Below, piece by piece: positions 34,209 through 42,337 of a DNA stretch of 64,000 nucleotides. This DNA comes from Herbiconiux sp. (lineage in GTDB: Bacteria > Actinomycetota > Actinomycetes > Actinomycetales > Microbacteriaceae), in the NCBI RefSeq assembly GCF_023264895.1, contig NZ_JAHFUY010000023.1:1-64000 (forward strand). Reading direction: 5' to 3'. Each line of letters opens with the position of its first letter. Within the stretch, counting starts at the first letter, position 1. Both the position numbers and the translations under genes were made by a program. Below the pieces are notes generated by a model that had not been told where the DNA came from, did not search any database, and worked only from the letters and a program-made list of their open reading frames with translations.

Positions 34209-35496
34209 GGCGGGCCGGGCACCCGCCTCCACCGTGCTCCGTGACGGTCGTGCAGCGGCCGCGGCAGGCACCGGAACGCTGCGCCTGCCGACGCGCATCC
34301 ATGTGGGCTACGGCGTGCGATCGCAGATCCCGCCGCTGCTCGCCGAGCACGGTTCGAGGGTCTTCGCCGTCGTCGATCCGTTCCTCGCCGGCTCGCCGCA
34401 CTTCACAGCACTCGTCGACGCCGTGCGGGCACAGGGCGCCGAGGTCGAGATCCACACCGACGTGCTGCCCGAGCTCCCCGTGGGCTCGCTCACCGCGAGC
34501 GGCGACGCGGCGCGGGCGTTCGGGCCCGACGTCGTGCTCGCCTACGGCGGGGGCAGCTCGCTCGACGCCGCCAAGCTCATCGCGCTGCTCGTGACGCACG
34601 GGGGAGCGCTCGCCGACTACTACGGCGAGAACAACGTGCCGGGGCCCGTGCTCCCCATCGTGGCCGTGCCCACCACGGCCGGAACCGGATCGGAGGTCAC
34701 GCCCGTGGCCGTGATCTCGGATCCGGATCAGGAGATGAAGATCGGCATCTCGAGCCCGCACCTGGTGCCGGTGGCCGCGGTGGTCGATCCGGAGCTCACG
34801 CTCGGAGCGCCGCCCGCGGTCACCGCCTACGCCGGCATCGACGCGCTCGTGCACGCCCTCGAGTCGTTCACCGCGACCGAGCTGCCGCTCGAGTGGGGTG
34901 GCAGGCTGCCCGTGTTCACGGGGCAGAACCTCTTCGCCGACCAGCTCGCCCTCGAGGCCGTGCGGCGCATCGCGCCCTCGCTCGCGCGGGCCGTGGCCGA
35001 TGGCTCGGACCGGGAGGCCCGCGCCGAGGTGGCCTACGGGAGCCTCCTCGCCGGCATGTCGTTCGGCCCCACCGGCACGCACCTCTCGCACGCGCTGCAG
35101 TACCCCATCGGCGCCATCACCAAGACGCCGCACGGGCTCGGCACGGGGCTCATGATCCCGTACGTGCTGCAGGCCTGCGTGCCCGTCATCCCCGAGCGGC
35201 TCGCCCGCATCGGGGAGGCGCTCGGCGGGGTCGAGGCGGATCCGTGGGTCGCGGCTCAGGATGCCGTGGACCGGGTGGCCGTGCTCTGCCGGGCCATCGG
35301 CATCCCGCAGAGCCTCGCCGAGATCGGTGTCGAGCACGATCAGCTCGAGCGCATCGCCGACCTCGCCCTGCGCGCCCGCAGACTCGTCGACATCTCGCCG
35401 CTCGGCTCCGACCGGCAGACCCTCCTCACCATCCTCGAGGCCGCCCACGCGGGCGACCGCACGCTCATCGCGGCCACCGGCCGCAGCGGCCGCTGA
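34201..35496 (+). CDS. Iron-containing alcohol dehydrogenase
   Basis: 431 residues from GTG at 34201, overlapping the SDR stop by eight bases. Group III ADH motifs: GGGSSLDAAKLIA (nucleotide binding), PTTAGTGSEVTPVAVISDP, and metal ligands around YAGIDALVHALES and GTHLSHALQYPIGAITKTPHGLGTG. Such enzymes interconvert alcohols and aldehydes or semialdehydes (for example 4-hydroxybutyrate, 1,3-propanediol, maleylacetate). The following aldehyde dehydrogenase suggests alcohol to aldehyde to acid. Confidence 0.92.
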   Translation: MPRAGRAPASTVLRDGRAAAAAGTGTLRLPTRIHVGYGVRSQIPPLLAEHGSRVFAVVDPFLAGSPHFTALVDAVRAQGAEVEIHTDVLPELPVGSLTASGDAARAFGPDVVLAYGGGSSLDAAKLIALLVTHGGALADYYGENNVPGPVLPIVAVPTTAGTGSEVTPVAVISDPDQEMKIGISSPHLVPVAAVVDPELTLGAPPAVTAYAGIDALVHALESFTATELPLEWGGRLPVFTGQNLFADQLALEAVRRIAPSLARAVADGSDREARAEVAYGSLLAGMSFGPTGTHLSHALQYPIGAITKTPHGLGTGLMIPYVLQACVPVIPERLARIGEALGGVEADPWVAAQDAVDRVAVLCRAIGIPQSLAEIGVEHDQLERIADLALRARRLVDISPLGSDRQTLLTILEAAHAGDRTLIAATGRSGR

Positions 35497-35519
35497 CCGC
35501 GGCCGGGAAGGACCCCCGC

Positions 35520-36968
35520 ATGACCACCGCCACCACCACCCTCCCGTTCCGGGCGGAGCTCTTCCTCGACGGCGCCTGGCGACCGGGCGCCGACGGGCGC
35601 ACGTTCCCCGTGATCGATCCCTCCGACGGCTCCACCATCGCCGACTTCGCGATCGCGAGCCGCGAGGACTGCCTGCACGCCGTGGAGTCGGCCGCCGCCG
35701 CCCAGGAGAGCTGGGCGGCCACGTCGCCCCGGCACCGCAGCGAACTGCTGCGTGCGGCCTACGAGGTGCTCACCGACGAGGTCGAGCTGTTCGCCGAGAT
35801 CATGATCCGGGAGAACGGCAAGTCGTACGCCGACGCGATCGGGGAGGCGAACTACGCCAAGGAGTTCTTCCGCTGGTTCGCCGAGGAGGCCGTCCGCATC
35901 CCGGGCGAGTACCGGCTCTCCCCGGGCGGCGACAAGCGGATCGTGGTCGACCGGCAGCCCATCGGGGTGTCGCTGCTCATCACGCCCTGGAACTTCCCGG
36001 CCGCGATGGCCACCCGCAAGCTCGCGCCGGCGCTCGCCGCGGGCTGCACCGTCATCCTGAAGCCGGCCAGGGAGACCCCACTCACCGCCGCGTACGTGGT
36101 CGACGTGCTGCACCGCGTCGGCTTCCCGAGCGGCGTCGTGGGCCTCGTGACCCCCGTGCCGACCGGGCCGATCGTGGCCGAGATGCTCGCGCATCCGGCT
36201 GTGCGGAAGCTCTCGTTCACGGGATCGACCGAGGTCGGCCGGGAGCTGCTGCACGCCTCCGCCGACACCGTGGTGAGCACCTCGATGGAGCTGGGCGGAA
36301 ACGCGCCGGTCATCGTGCTGCCGGGCGCCGACCTCGAGCTGACGGTGCGCGAGTCGCTGCTCGCGAAGATGCGGAACGGCGGATCGGCGTGCACGGCCGC
36401 CAACCGCTTCTACGTGCACTCGTCGGTGCACGACGCCTTCGTGGCGCGCATGGCGGAGGAGCTCGCGGCGGTGCGCGTGGGCCCCGGGCTCGATCGCTCG
36501 AACCAGCTGGGGGCCCTCGTGTCGGTGAGGGAGCGTGACAAGGTCGCCGCCCTCGTGCAGTCGGCGGTGGCCGAGGGGGCTGTCGTCGTGACGGGCGGTG
36601 AGAGCTCGGCGGAGGGCGCCTTCTACGACGCGACGCTCCTCACGAACGTACGGCACGGATCCGCCGTCAACGCCACCGAGATCTTCGGGCCGGTGACGGC
36701 CGTGGTGGTCTACGACGACGTCGACGAGGCCATCCGCATGGCCAACGACACCGTGTTCGGGCTGATGGCGTACGTCTTCGGCGAGGAGCGCGCGGCGATC
36801 GCGGTGGCGGGCCGGCTCGAAGCGGGGATGATCGCGATCAACCGCGGGGTCGTGAGCGATCCGGCGGCACCTTTCGGCGGTGTCAAGCAGAGTGGTCTCG
36901 GCCGCGAGGGCTCGAGCGACGGCATCCTCGAGTTCCTCGAGGAGAAGTACATCGCCCTGACCGCCTGA
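35520..36968 (+). CDS. NAD(P)-dependent aldehyde dehydrogenase, succinate-semialdehyde-type
   Basis: 482 residues from ATG 35520. ALDH superfamily motifs: ITPWNFPAAMATRKLAPALAAG, FTGSTEVGRELL, catalytic Glu in MELGGNAP (about 258-265) and catalytic Cys in GGSACTAANRF (about 297). Length and motifs are closest to the succinate-semialdehyde/glutarate-semialdehyde group. It is the last gene of the seven-gene operon and 23 bp from the Fe-ADH, and would turn the pathway aldehyde into an acid for central metabolism. It ends 30 bp from the convergent BLUF gene. Confidence 0.92.
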   Translation: MTTATTTLPFRAELFLDGAWRPGADGRTFPVIDPSDGSTIADFAIASREDCLHAVESAAAAQESWAATSPRHRSELLRAAYEVLTDEVELFAEIMIRENGKSYADAIGEANYAKEFFRWFAEEAVRIPGEYRLSPGGDKRIVVDRQPIGVSLLITPWNFPAAMATRKLAPALAAGCTVILKPARETPLTAAYVVDVLHRVGFPSGVVGLVTPVPTGPIVAEMLAHPAVRKLSFTGSTEVGRELLHASADTVVSTSMELGGNAPVIVLPGADLELTVRESLLAKMRNGGSACTAANRFYVHSSVHDAFVARMAEELAAVRVGPGLDRSNQLGALVSVRERDKVAALVQSAVAEGAVVVTGGESSAEGAFYDATLLTNVRHGSAVNATEIFGPVTAVVVYDDVDEAIRMANDTVFGLMAYVFGEERAAIAVAGRLEAGMIAINRGVVSDPAAPFGGVKQSGLGREGSSDGILEFLEEKYIALTA

Positions 36969-36998
36969 GGGCCTGACCGCTCGTGTCCTGGGCGGGCC

Positions 36999-37439
36999 CT
37001 ACGGGGCCGACTGGAACCAGCGGATGAGGGCCCGCACCGCCGGGGTCGTGGAACTCACGTCGTCGGTGTCGTCGGCGAGGTCGTCGAAGGTCTTGCGGTA
37101 ACCGGGGATCGACGCCTCCTCGGCGACGGCGACGGGCTGGAACCCCATCGTCCACTCCGGGAACTGGCGGGAGTCGACGATCTCGTCGATGAGCACCCGC
37201 ACGTCGCGGTGGCCCGTGTCGTCGGCGATCCGCTCCATCAGGTCGTGCACCGGGCGGAAGGGGCCCTCGAGGAGCTGCAGGAACCGTCCGTCGCGGTAGA
37301 GGAGCATGCCGGTGACCCCGTTGCCGGCGTTGTTGCGGCGGCTCACGGTGAGCAGGGCGGCGAGATCGGCGTCGCTGAACGGCGAGGTGGCGGTGCTGGA
37401 GTACACGACGGAGATCACGGGGTAACGCTGCGGGTCCAT
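36999..37439 (-). CDS. BLUF-domain blue-light sensor
   Basis: 146 residues. The flavin domain spans about 8-100: ISVVYSSTATSPFSDADLAALL holds the conserved Tyr, SRRNNAGNGVTGMLLYRDGRFLQLLEGP the Asn and the key Gln, and the Trp/Met region is PEWTMGFQPV. The short C-terminal tail (~105-146) has no output enzyme, so it is a stand-alone 'short BLUF' that would act by protein contact. It is divergent from nhaA with about 100 bp between starts. A link between light and ion transport is only suggested by position. Confidence 0.92.
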   Translation of the reverse strand: MDPQRYPVISVVYSSTATSPFSDADLAALLTVSRRNNAGNGVTGMLLYRDGRFLQLLEGPFRPVHDLMERIADDTGHRDVRVLIDEIVDSRQFPEWTMGFQPVAVAEEASIPGYRKTFDDLADDTDDVSSTTPAVRALIRWFQSAP

Positions 37440-37477
37440 GAGTCGACCCTAGGCGGGCGGTGGCCATTCGGCCGCGG

Positions 37478-37540
37478 TAAACTCGACGAGGCGCGTCGGG
37501 AAGTCTGGTCGACATCCGTTCTGTCGACCCGAGGAGCTCC
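37478..37540 (+). promoter_or_regulatory. nhaA promoter and structured leader (candidate riboswitch)
   Basis: TAAACT at 37478-37483 is a plausible -10, placing the RNA start near 37490. The 51-nt leader begins with a 23-nt block (37491-37513, containing GGGAAGTCTGGTCG) that recurs with two changes at 40787-40809 in front of the trk operon. GTCGACA (37508-37514) pairs with TGTCGAC (37522-37528) around a seven-base loop, and TCGG (37496-37499) pairs with CCGA (37529-37532), leaving GGAAGTCT-like bases unpaired. GAGGAG starts right after the stem, so folding should affect translation. Confidence 0.6.
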
Positions 37541-38893
37541 TTGAACAACTCCACCACGCCCGCCCGCTTCCCGTCCTGGCCCGGCTACCGGGAATCCCGC
37601 CGCATCACGGCGCTCCTCCGCAAGGAGGCCGTGGGCGGCATCCTTCTCGTGGTGGCCGCCGCCATCGCCATCATCTGGGCCAACTCACCTGCGGCTGAAG
37701 CGTACTTCGCGCTCCGCGACTTCCGGATCGGGTACGAGCCGTGGCACCTGAACCTCTCGCTGGGTGCGTGGGCCGCCGATGGCCTGCTCGCCGTGTTCTT
37801 CTTCCTGGTCGGCCTCGAGCTCAAGCGCGAGATCGTGTCAGGGGGCCTCCGCCGATTCCAGACCGCGATCGTGCCCGTCACAGCCGCCTTCGGTGGCGTC
37901 CTGGTGCCCGCGCTGATCTACACGGCCGTCGTGTGGGCCGAACCGAGCCTCCGGCCAGGGTGGGCGATCCCCACCGCCACCGACATCGCGTTCGCGGTGG
38001 CCGTGCTCGCGATCGTCGGCTCCCACCTGCCGAGTCCGCTGCGGATCTTCCTCCTCACCCTCGCCGTCGTCGACGACCTCATCGCGATCCTCATCATCGC
38101 CGTCTTCTACACGTCGGCGATCGAGGTCGTGCCCCTGATCATCTCGGCGGCGATCATCGCGGTGTACGGGTTCATCGCCCAGCGCTACCGGAGCCTGTTC
38201 CACGACAATGCGCTGGCCGCGTGGCTCATCCTGCTGCCGATCGGTTTCGCCGCGTGGGCGTTCCTGCACGCCTCGGGCGTGCACGCCACCATCGCCGGTG
38301 TGGCGCTGGCCTTCACCATCCCCGTGCGGCCACCTCGTCGTCCGACCGGATCCGGCGCAGAGGAGCACGACCTCGCCGAGCAGTTCGAGCACCGGTTCCG
38401 GCCGCTCTCCGCCGGGTTCGCCGTCCCGGTGTTCGCGTTCTTCGCCGCCGGCGTCGCGGTCGGCGGCCTCGAGGGGATCACCCGTGCTCTCACCGATCCC
38501 GTCACCATCGGCATCTTCGTGGGGCTCGTGGTCGGAAAGCCGATCGGCATCGTGGTCTCGGTGCGGCTGCTGACCTGGCTCACGCGGGTGAAGCTCGACC
38601 CCCTGCTGAAGTGGATCGACCTCATCGGCGTGGGCCTGCTCGCCGGAATCGGCTTCACCGTCTCGCTGCTCATCGCCGAGCTCAGCTTCGGCGAGGACAG
38701 TCCGCACGGCGACGACGCCAAGATCGCCATCATGGCGGCCTCGCTCGCCGCGTCGCTGTTCGCCTCCGTCGTCCTGGTGGCCCGCAACCGGCACTACAAG
38801 CGGATCTCGGACGCGGAGGACATCGACGCCGACGGCGACGACGTGCCCGACATCTACCAGACCCCGGCGGACAGACCGCCGAAGAGCTCCTAG
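37541..38893 (+). CDS. nhaA: NhaA-type Na+/H+ antiporter
   Basis: 450 residues from TTG at 37541, decided by GAGGAG five bases upstream. About eleven to twelve transmembrane helices; the transport-site aspartates are in [21 protein letters not shown], equivalent to Asp163/Asp164 of the E. coli protein, and [21 protein letters not shown] precedes it as in the family. An acidic C-terminal tail ([16 protein letters not shown]) is typical of actinobacterial forms. It exchanges cytoplasmic Na+ for external protons, controlling pH and salt. Its leader carries the RNA element also found before the K+ transporter. Confidence 0.95.
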   Translation: MNNSTTPARFPSWPGYRESRRITALLRKEAVGGILLVVAAAIAIIWANSPAAEAYFALRDFRIGYEPWHLNLSLGAWAADGLLAVFFFLVGLELKREIVSGGLRRFQTAIVPVTAAFGGVLVPALIYTAVVWAEPSLRPGWAIPTATDIAFAVAVLAIVGSHLPSPLRIFLLTLAVVDDLIAILIIAVFYTSAIEVVPLIISAAIIAVYGFIAQRYRSLFHDNALAAWLILLPIGFAAWAFLHASGVHATIAGVALAFTIPVRPPRRPTGSGAEEHDLAEQFEHRFRPLSAGFAVPVFAFFAAGVAVGGLEGITRALTDPVTIGIFVGLVVGKPIGIVVSVRLLTWLTRVKLDPLLKWIDLIGVGLLAGIGFTVSLLIAELSFGEDSPHGDDAKIAIMAASLAASLFASVVLVARNRHYKRISDAEDIDADGDDVPDIYQTPADRPPKSS

Positions 38894-38905
38894 GGGCCGG
38901 CCGGG

Positions 38906-40303
38906 TCAGCCGATGACGGGCCGCTCGTCGGGGTAGCGGAAGAGCAGGTTGCGGCGACGCACCGCGAGAGCCGAGGCGAGGCCGATGGGGCCGATCCGTC
39001 CCGCGAACATGAGCGCGGTGAGCACGTAGAGCCCCGCGGGATGGAGCTCTTCCGTGAGACCGACGCTGAGGCCGCAGGTGGCGAACGCCGAGATCACCTC
39101 GAACAGGATCCGGTCGAGGGGGGCGTCGCTCACGAGCATGATGAGCCCGGTCGCGACGAGCACGAGGGTGGCGCCGAGGAACGTCACGCTGATGGCGACG
39201 CGGAGCGCGCCCTGCGGGATGGTGCGACCGAAGATCATGACGTTCTTGTCGCCCTTGGCCTCGGCCACGATGGCCAGGAACAGGATCGCGATGGTGGTGA
39301 CCTTGATCCCGCCGGCCGTGGAGGCCGATCCGCCGCCCACGAACATCAGGGCGTCGGTCACGAGCAGGGTCACCGGGCTCGACTCGCCGTAGTCGGTCAG
39401 CGAGAAGCCGCCGGATCGCATCATGGTCGAGGCGAACAGGGCGTGGTAGATCTTCTCGCCGACCGTCATGCCGCCGATCGTGTCCGTGTTCGACCACTCG
39501 AGCACCATCCAGGTCAGAGCACCGAGCACGAGGAAGACGGTGGTGGTGGTGAGGGTGAGCTTGGCGTGCAGCGACCACGTCCTCCAGTGGTGCCGCGACA
39601 TCATGAGCACGAGGAAGACGGGGAAGCCGAGGCTGCCCACGAACACACCGACCATGACCGGGATCGTGATCCAGAGGTCGCCGTCGTAGGCCATGATGCC
39701 GCCCGGGTTCGGCGCGAAGCCGGCGTTGTTGAACGCCGAGACCGCGTAGAAGATGCCGTCCCAGGTGCCCCGGAGGAAGGACCCCTCGACGATGATGAAC
39801 CGGGGGATGAGCACGAGCGCGAGCACGCCCTCGAGGACGAGGGTCGTGAGGATGACGATCCGGAGCAGCGACTGCACCTCGCCGAGCTTGCTCGCGCCGA
39901 TGCCCTGCTGAGCGAAGATGCGCACCTGCACGCCGAAGCTGCGGGTCACCGCCCGCGAGAGCAGGAGGGCGATGGTGATGATCCCGAGGCCGCCGATCTG
40001 GATGCCGAGGAGGATGACCAGCTCGCCGAAGAACGACCAGTGCTCGGCGGTGTCGACCGAGACCAGCCCGGTCACCGTCACGGCGGAGAAGGCCGTGAAC
40101 ATCGCATCGTGCAGCACCGTGGCCCGCCCGTCGGCCGCGGCGATCGGGAGGGTGAGCAGGCCCGTGAACAGCAGGGCCACGAGCAGGAAGATGGCGAGCG
40201 CGAGCAGAGCGGGAGAGATCTTCGCCACACGGCTCGTGGCGATCGCGAGGCGGAACGGATCTCGCGCACGACGCGTGCGGGCCGTGCGCGCGAACGTCAT
40301 CAT
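38906..40303 (-). CDS. TrkH/KtrB-type potassium channel subunit
   Basis: 465 residues. Four M1-P-M2 repeats are visible through their filter regions: AVTVTGLVSVDT, SAFNNAGFAPNPG, TMMRSGGFSLTDYG and SAFATCGLSVGLT, each with the conserved glycine. KtrB/TrkH proteins mediate K+ uptake gated by a cytoplasmic RCK (KtrA/TrkA) ring. No RCK gene is adjacent; instead a small unknown gene lies directly upstream, overlapping by four bases. Convergent with nhaA (12 bp between stops). Confidence 0.93.
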   Translation of the reverse strand: MMTFARTARTRRARDPFRLAIATSRVAKISPALLALAIFLLVALLFTGLLTLPIAAADGRATVLHDAMFTAFSAVTVTGLVSVDTAEHWSFFGELVILLGIQIGGLGIITIALLLSRAVTRSFGVQVRIFAQQGIGASKLGEVQSLLRIVILTTLVLEGVLALVLIPRFIIVEGSFLRGTWDGIFYAVSAFNNAGFAPNPGGIMAYDGDLWITIPVMVGVFVGSLGFPVFLVLMMSRHHWRTWSLHAKLTLTTTTVFLVLGALTWMVLEWSNTDTIGGMTVGEKIYHALFASTMMRSGGFSLTDYGESSPVTLLVTDALMFVGGGSASTAGGIKVTTIAILFLAIVAEAKGDKNVMIFGRTIPQGALRVAISVTFLGATLVLVATGLIMLVSDAPLDRILFEVISAFATCGLSVGLTEELHPAGLYVLTALMFAGRIGPIGLASALAVRRRNLLFRYPDERPVIG

Positions 40304-40734
40304 CCCTCCGTGCCGGATCCGGTGCCGCGAAGGCCCGACACCGACCCGCTCGAGTGCGCGAGCTCGATGACGCCCTCGCTCGAGCCGTCGATCGAGGCCT
40401 GCACCTTGCGGGTCAGGCCGTCGAGGTCCGGATCGGGCGGCACGATGATGGCGTCCACCCGAGCCGACTGCGTGCGGCCGCGCCGGGCTCTCCTCCGGCT
40501 TCTGGCCAGCTCGCGCAGCGTGACGTCGGCCATCACATCGCTCGTCCGCGGGTCGGTGGAGCCGTTCAGCGACTCGGGCTCCACCCGCACGAGCAGGGCG
40601 TCGATGTCGGCGACCCGGGGGATGCCCGTGCTCCGGGAGGGATGGACGACGTCGAGGCCTGCCGTGGAGAGCGAGCGGGTGAGGTCGTCGGAAAGCGGAT
40701 CTCCGTAGACCACGGCGAGAAGGGCTGATGTCAT
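40300..40734 (-). CDS. Small unknown protein coupled to the K+ channel gene
   Basis: 144 residues from ATG 40734; its stop overlaps the channel start (ATGA), so both are made together. The N-terminus (TSALLAVVYGDPLSDDLTRSLSTAGLDVV) could be a Rossmann-like beta-alpha unit but lacks the G-x-G-x-x-G of RCK proteins; a basic stretch RSRRRARRGRTQSARVDAIIVPPDPD follows, and the tail is Ser/Gly-rich. I do not recognise the family. Position suggests a regulator of the channel, possibly replacing or diverged from an RCK subunit. Confidence 0.65.
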   Translation of the reverse strand: MTSALLAVVYGDPLSDDLTRSLSTAGLDVVHPSRSTGIPRVADIDALLVRVEPESLNGSTDPRTSDVMADVTLRELARSRRRARRGRTQSARVDAIIVPPDPDLDGLTRKVQASIDGSSEGVIELAHSSGSVSGLRGTGSGTEG

Positions 40735-40822
40735 GTGCGCGACCGGCTCTCTGCTAGGAGGAAGAGCGGCTCGCTCCGAGCCACCCGCCGACCAGACTTC
40801 CCGGCGCGCCACCAGCAGACTA
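40735..40822 (-). promoter_or_regulatory. trk-operon promoter and structured leader (candidate riboswitch)
   Basis: On the minus strand GTGACC, a 17-bp spacer and TAGTCT (40822 to 40817) give a promoter with start near 40810. The 76-nt leader opens with the block shared with nhaA (40809 to 40787, containing GGGAAGTCTGGTCG). A GGCTCG-GAG-CGAGCC hairpin follows. The first bases GCGCG-CCGG are complementary to CCGG-CGCGC immediately before the ATG, so a long-range closing stem would hide the translation start region. Confidence 0.6.
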
Positions 40823-40861
40823 GCCGACGTCGTGCGGCCGGTCACTGACATGCTGCAACTG

Positions 40862-41731
40862 TCATCCGGATGCGCGTGGCGAGCCCTGAACTCGGCCCGG
40901 GTCGGTTGCGTCGTGGAGGATGGCGGCGGCCACGACGGTGGGGGCGTTCTCGGGCAGCCAGTGGTTCTCATCGAGCTCGACGAAGCGGTAGGGGGCTGTG
41001 ACGTAGGAGCCGGTGAGCTCCGCCGCGCGACGGCCGAGGGCCTGGTCGCCGTTGCCCCACAGGTAGGTGGTGGGGACCGTCACGCTCCGGCCCCGCGGCT
41101 CCGGCGCGCCGGGCAGGCCGATGCCCCGGTACCAGTTCAGCCCGCCGGTGAGGCGGCCGGGCTCGGCCATGAAGGCGCCGTAGGCGGCCGCCGAGTCGGG
41201 GTCGAGCCCCATCCGCCGCAGCACGGCAGCGAGCCGCGGGCGGAGGAGCCGCTCGGGCAGCCGGGGCAGCTGGAACACCAGCATGTAGAAGGAGCGCAGC
41301 AGCTGCGCCGAGCTCACGAGCGAGCGCACGAGGGCGGCCGGATGCGGCGTCGACAGCACGGTGAGCCCCGTCAGGCGGCCGGGCGCCGACATCGCGAGCA
41401 GCCACGCGATCGCCCCGCCCCAGTCGTGCCCCACGAGGTGCGCGCGCTCAACCCCGGCGGCGTCGAGCAGCGCGAGCACGTCGCGCTGGAGCTCGCCGGC
41501 CCGGTAGTCGCGTCGCCGGCGCGGGCGGGCGCCGTCGGAGTAGCCGCGCTGATCCGGGGCGAGGGTTCTCAGGCCGGCCCCCTGCAGGATCGCCGCGACG
41601 CGGTCGAAGCCGTGGCGGTTGCCGGGGAAGCCGTGCAGGAGCACCACCGTGGGTGCGTCCAGCGGCCCCGCATCCGTCACGTCGAAGGTGAGCCCGGACC
41701 GGGAGAACGACTCGATGCGCTGCGGCTGCAT
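40862..41731 (-). CDS. Alpha/beta hydrolase, epoxide-hydrolase/haloalkane-dehalogenase-like
   Basis: 289 residues. HGFPGNRHGFDRV (oxyanion HGFP, ~34-37) and the nucleophile elbow GHDWGGAIAW put an Asp, not Ser, as nucleophile, which is diagnostic for the epoxide hydrolase / dehalogenase branch; the final catalytic His is in ELDENHWLPENAP. A cap domain lies at ~140-210. It probably opens epoxides or cleaves related substrates in the cytoplasm. It is followed four bases after by no gene on its side and is preceded by a MarR regulator on the same strand, likely co-transcribed. Confidence 0.88.
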   Translation of the reverse strand: MQPQRIESFSRSGLTFDVTDAGPLDAPTVVLLHGFPGNRHGFDRVAAILQGAGLRTLAPDQRGYSDGARPRRRRDYRAGELQRDVLALLDAAGVERAHLVGHDWGGAIAWLLAMSAPGRLTGLTVLSTPHPAALVRSLVSSAQLLRSFYMLVFQLPRLPERLLRPRLAAVLRRMGLDPDSAAAYGAFMAEPGRLTGGLNWYRGIGLPGAPEPRGRSVTVPTTYLWGNGDQALGRRAAELTGSYVTAPYRFVELDENHWLPENAPTVVAAAILHDATDPGRVQGSPRASG

Positions 41732-41735
41732 GTCA

Positions 41736-42224
41736 TCAGCCTGCCCCGTCGGAGTCGAGGTGGGAACGGAGGGTCGTGGTCAGCTCGTGGAGATGCTGCA
41801 GCTGCTCCGCGGTGAAGGCGTCGACGAAGATCTCGCGCACGAGGCGGAGATGGGCGGCCGAGGAGCTCCGGAAGGTGCGGGCGCCCGACGCCGTCAGGCT
41901 GACCGAGGCGCCGCGGGCATCGCCGCCGACGCGGCCGCGCAGCACGAGGCCTCGCTCCTCCATGCGCCGGAGGTGATGCGAGAGGCGGCTGCGCTCCCAG
42001 CCCACGACCGCCGCCAGATCGGAGGAGCGGAGGGTCTTCTCGGGGGCCTCGCTCAGGGCGAGCATCACCGAGTAGTCGCCCGGCGAGATCCCGGACGTCT
42101 CCTGGAACGCCGACGCGAGGGTGCGCCGCACCTCCTCGGCGGTCTCGATGTAGGTGCGCCAGACGGCCAGCTCGGCCGCGTTCGGCGATCGCCGCTGCGG
42201 GGCATCCTCGTCCGTCTCGCTCAT
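41736..42224 (-). CDS. MarR-family transcriptional regulator
   Basis: 162 residues. Winged helix: SPGDYSVMLALSEAPEKTLRSSDLAAVVGWERSRLSHHLRRMEERGLV (about 48-95), with dimerisation helices at both ends. It lies five bases upstream of the hydrolase gene in one operon, and a perfect TTGACGCGTCAA palindrome is 31 bp before its start, so it probably represses itself and the hydrolase, with release by a small aromatic or lipophilic ligand (family behaviour). Confidence 0.9.
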   Translation of the reverse strand: MSETDEDAPQRRSPNAAELAVWRTYIETAEEVRRTLASAFQETSGISPGDYSVMLALSEAPEKTLRSSDLAAVVGWERSRLSHHLRRMEERGLVLRGRVGGDARGASVSLTASGARTFRSSSAAHLRLVREIFVDAFTAEQLQHLHELTTTLRSHLDSDGAG

Positions 42225-42254
42225 CAGGCCTCCTGCACACGAGGGTACCGGTCA

Positions 42255-42266
42255 TTGACGCGTCAA
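42255..42266. promoter_or_regulatory. MarR operator candidate
   Basis: TTGACGCGTCAA is a perfect 12-bp palindrome between the MarR gene and the divergent surface-protein gene. TTGA-n4-TCAA arms are common in MarR-family operators. It may control both directions. Confidence 0.6.
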
Positions 42267-42337
42267 CCACGGGCGTGACGACGCAGACTCGGTTGGGGGG
42301 GAGCGGTGGCGGTGATGTCTCTGACACCCTGAAGACC

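Noticed and set aside
38906-40303. RCK subunit hidden in another frame beside the K+ channel
   Set aside because: No G-x-G-x-x-G Rossmann motif found in any frame of 38894-40861.
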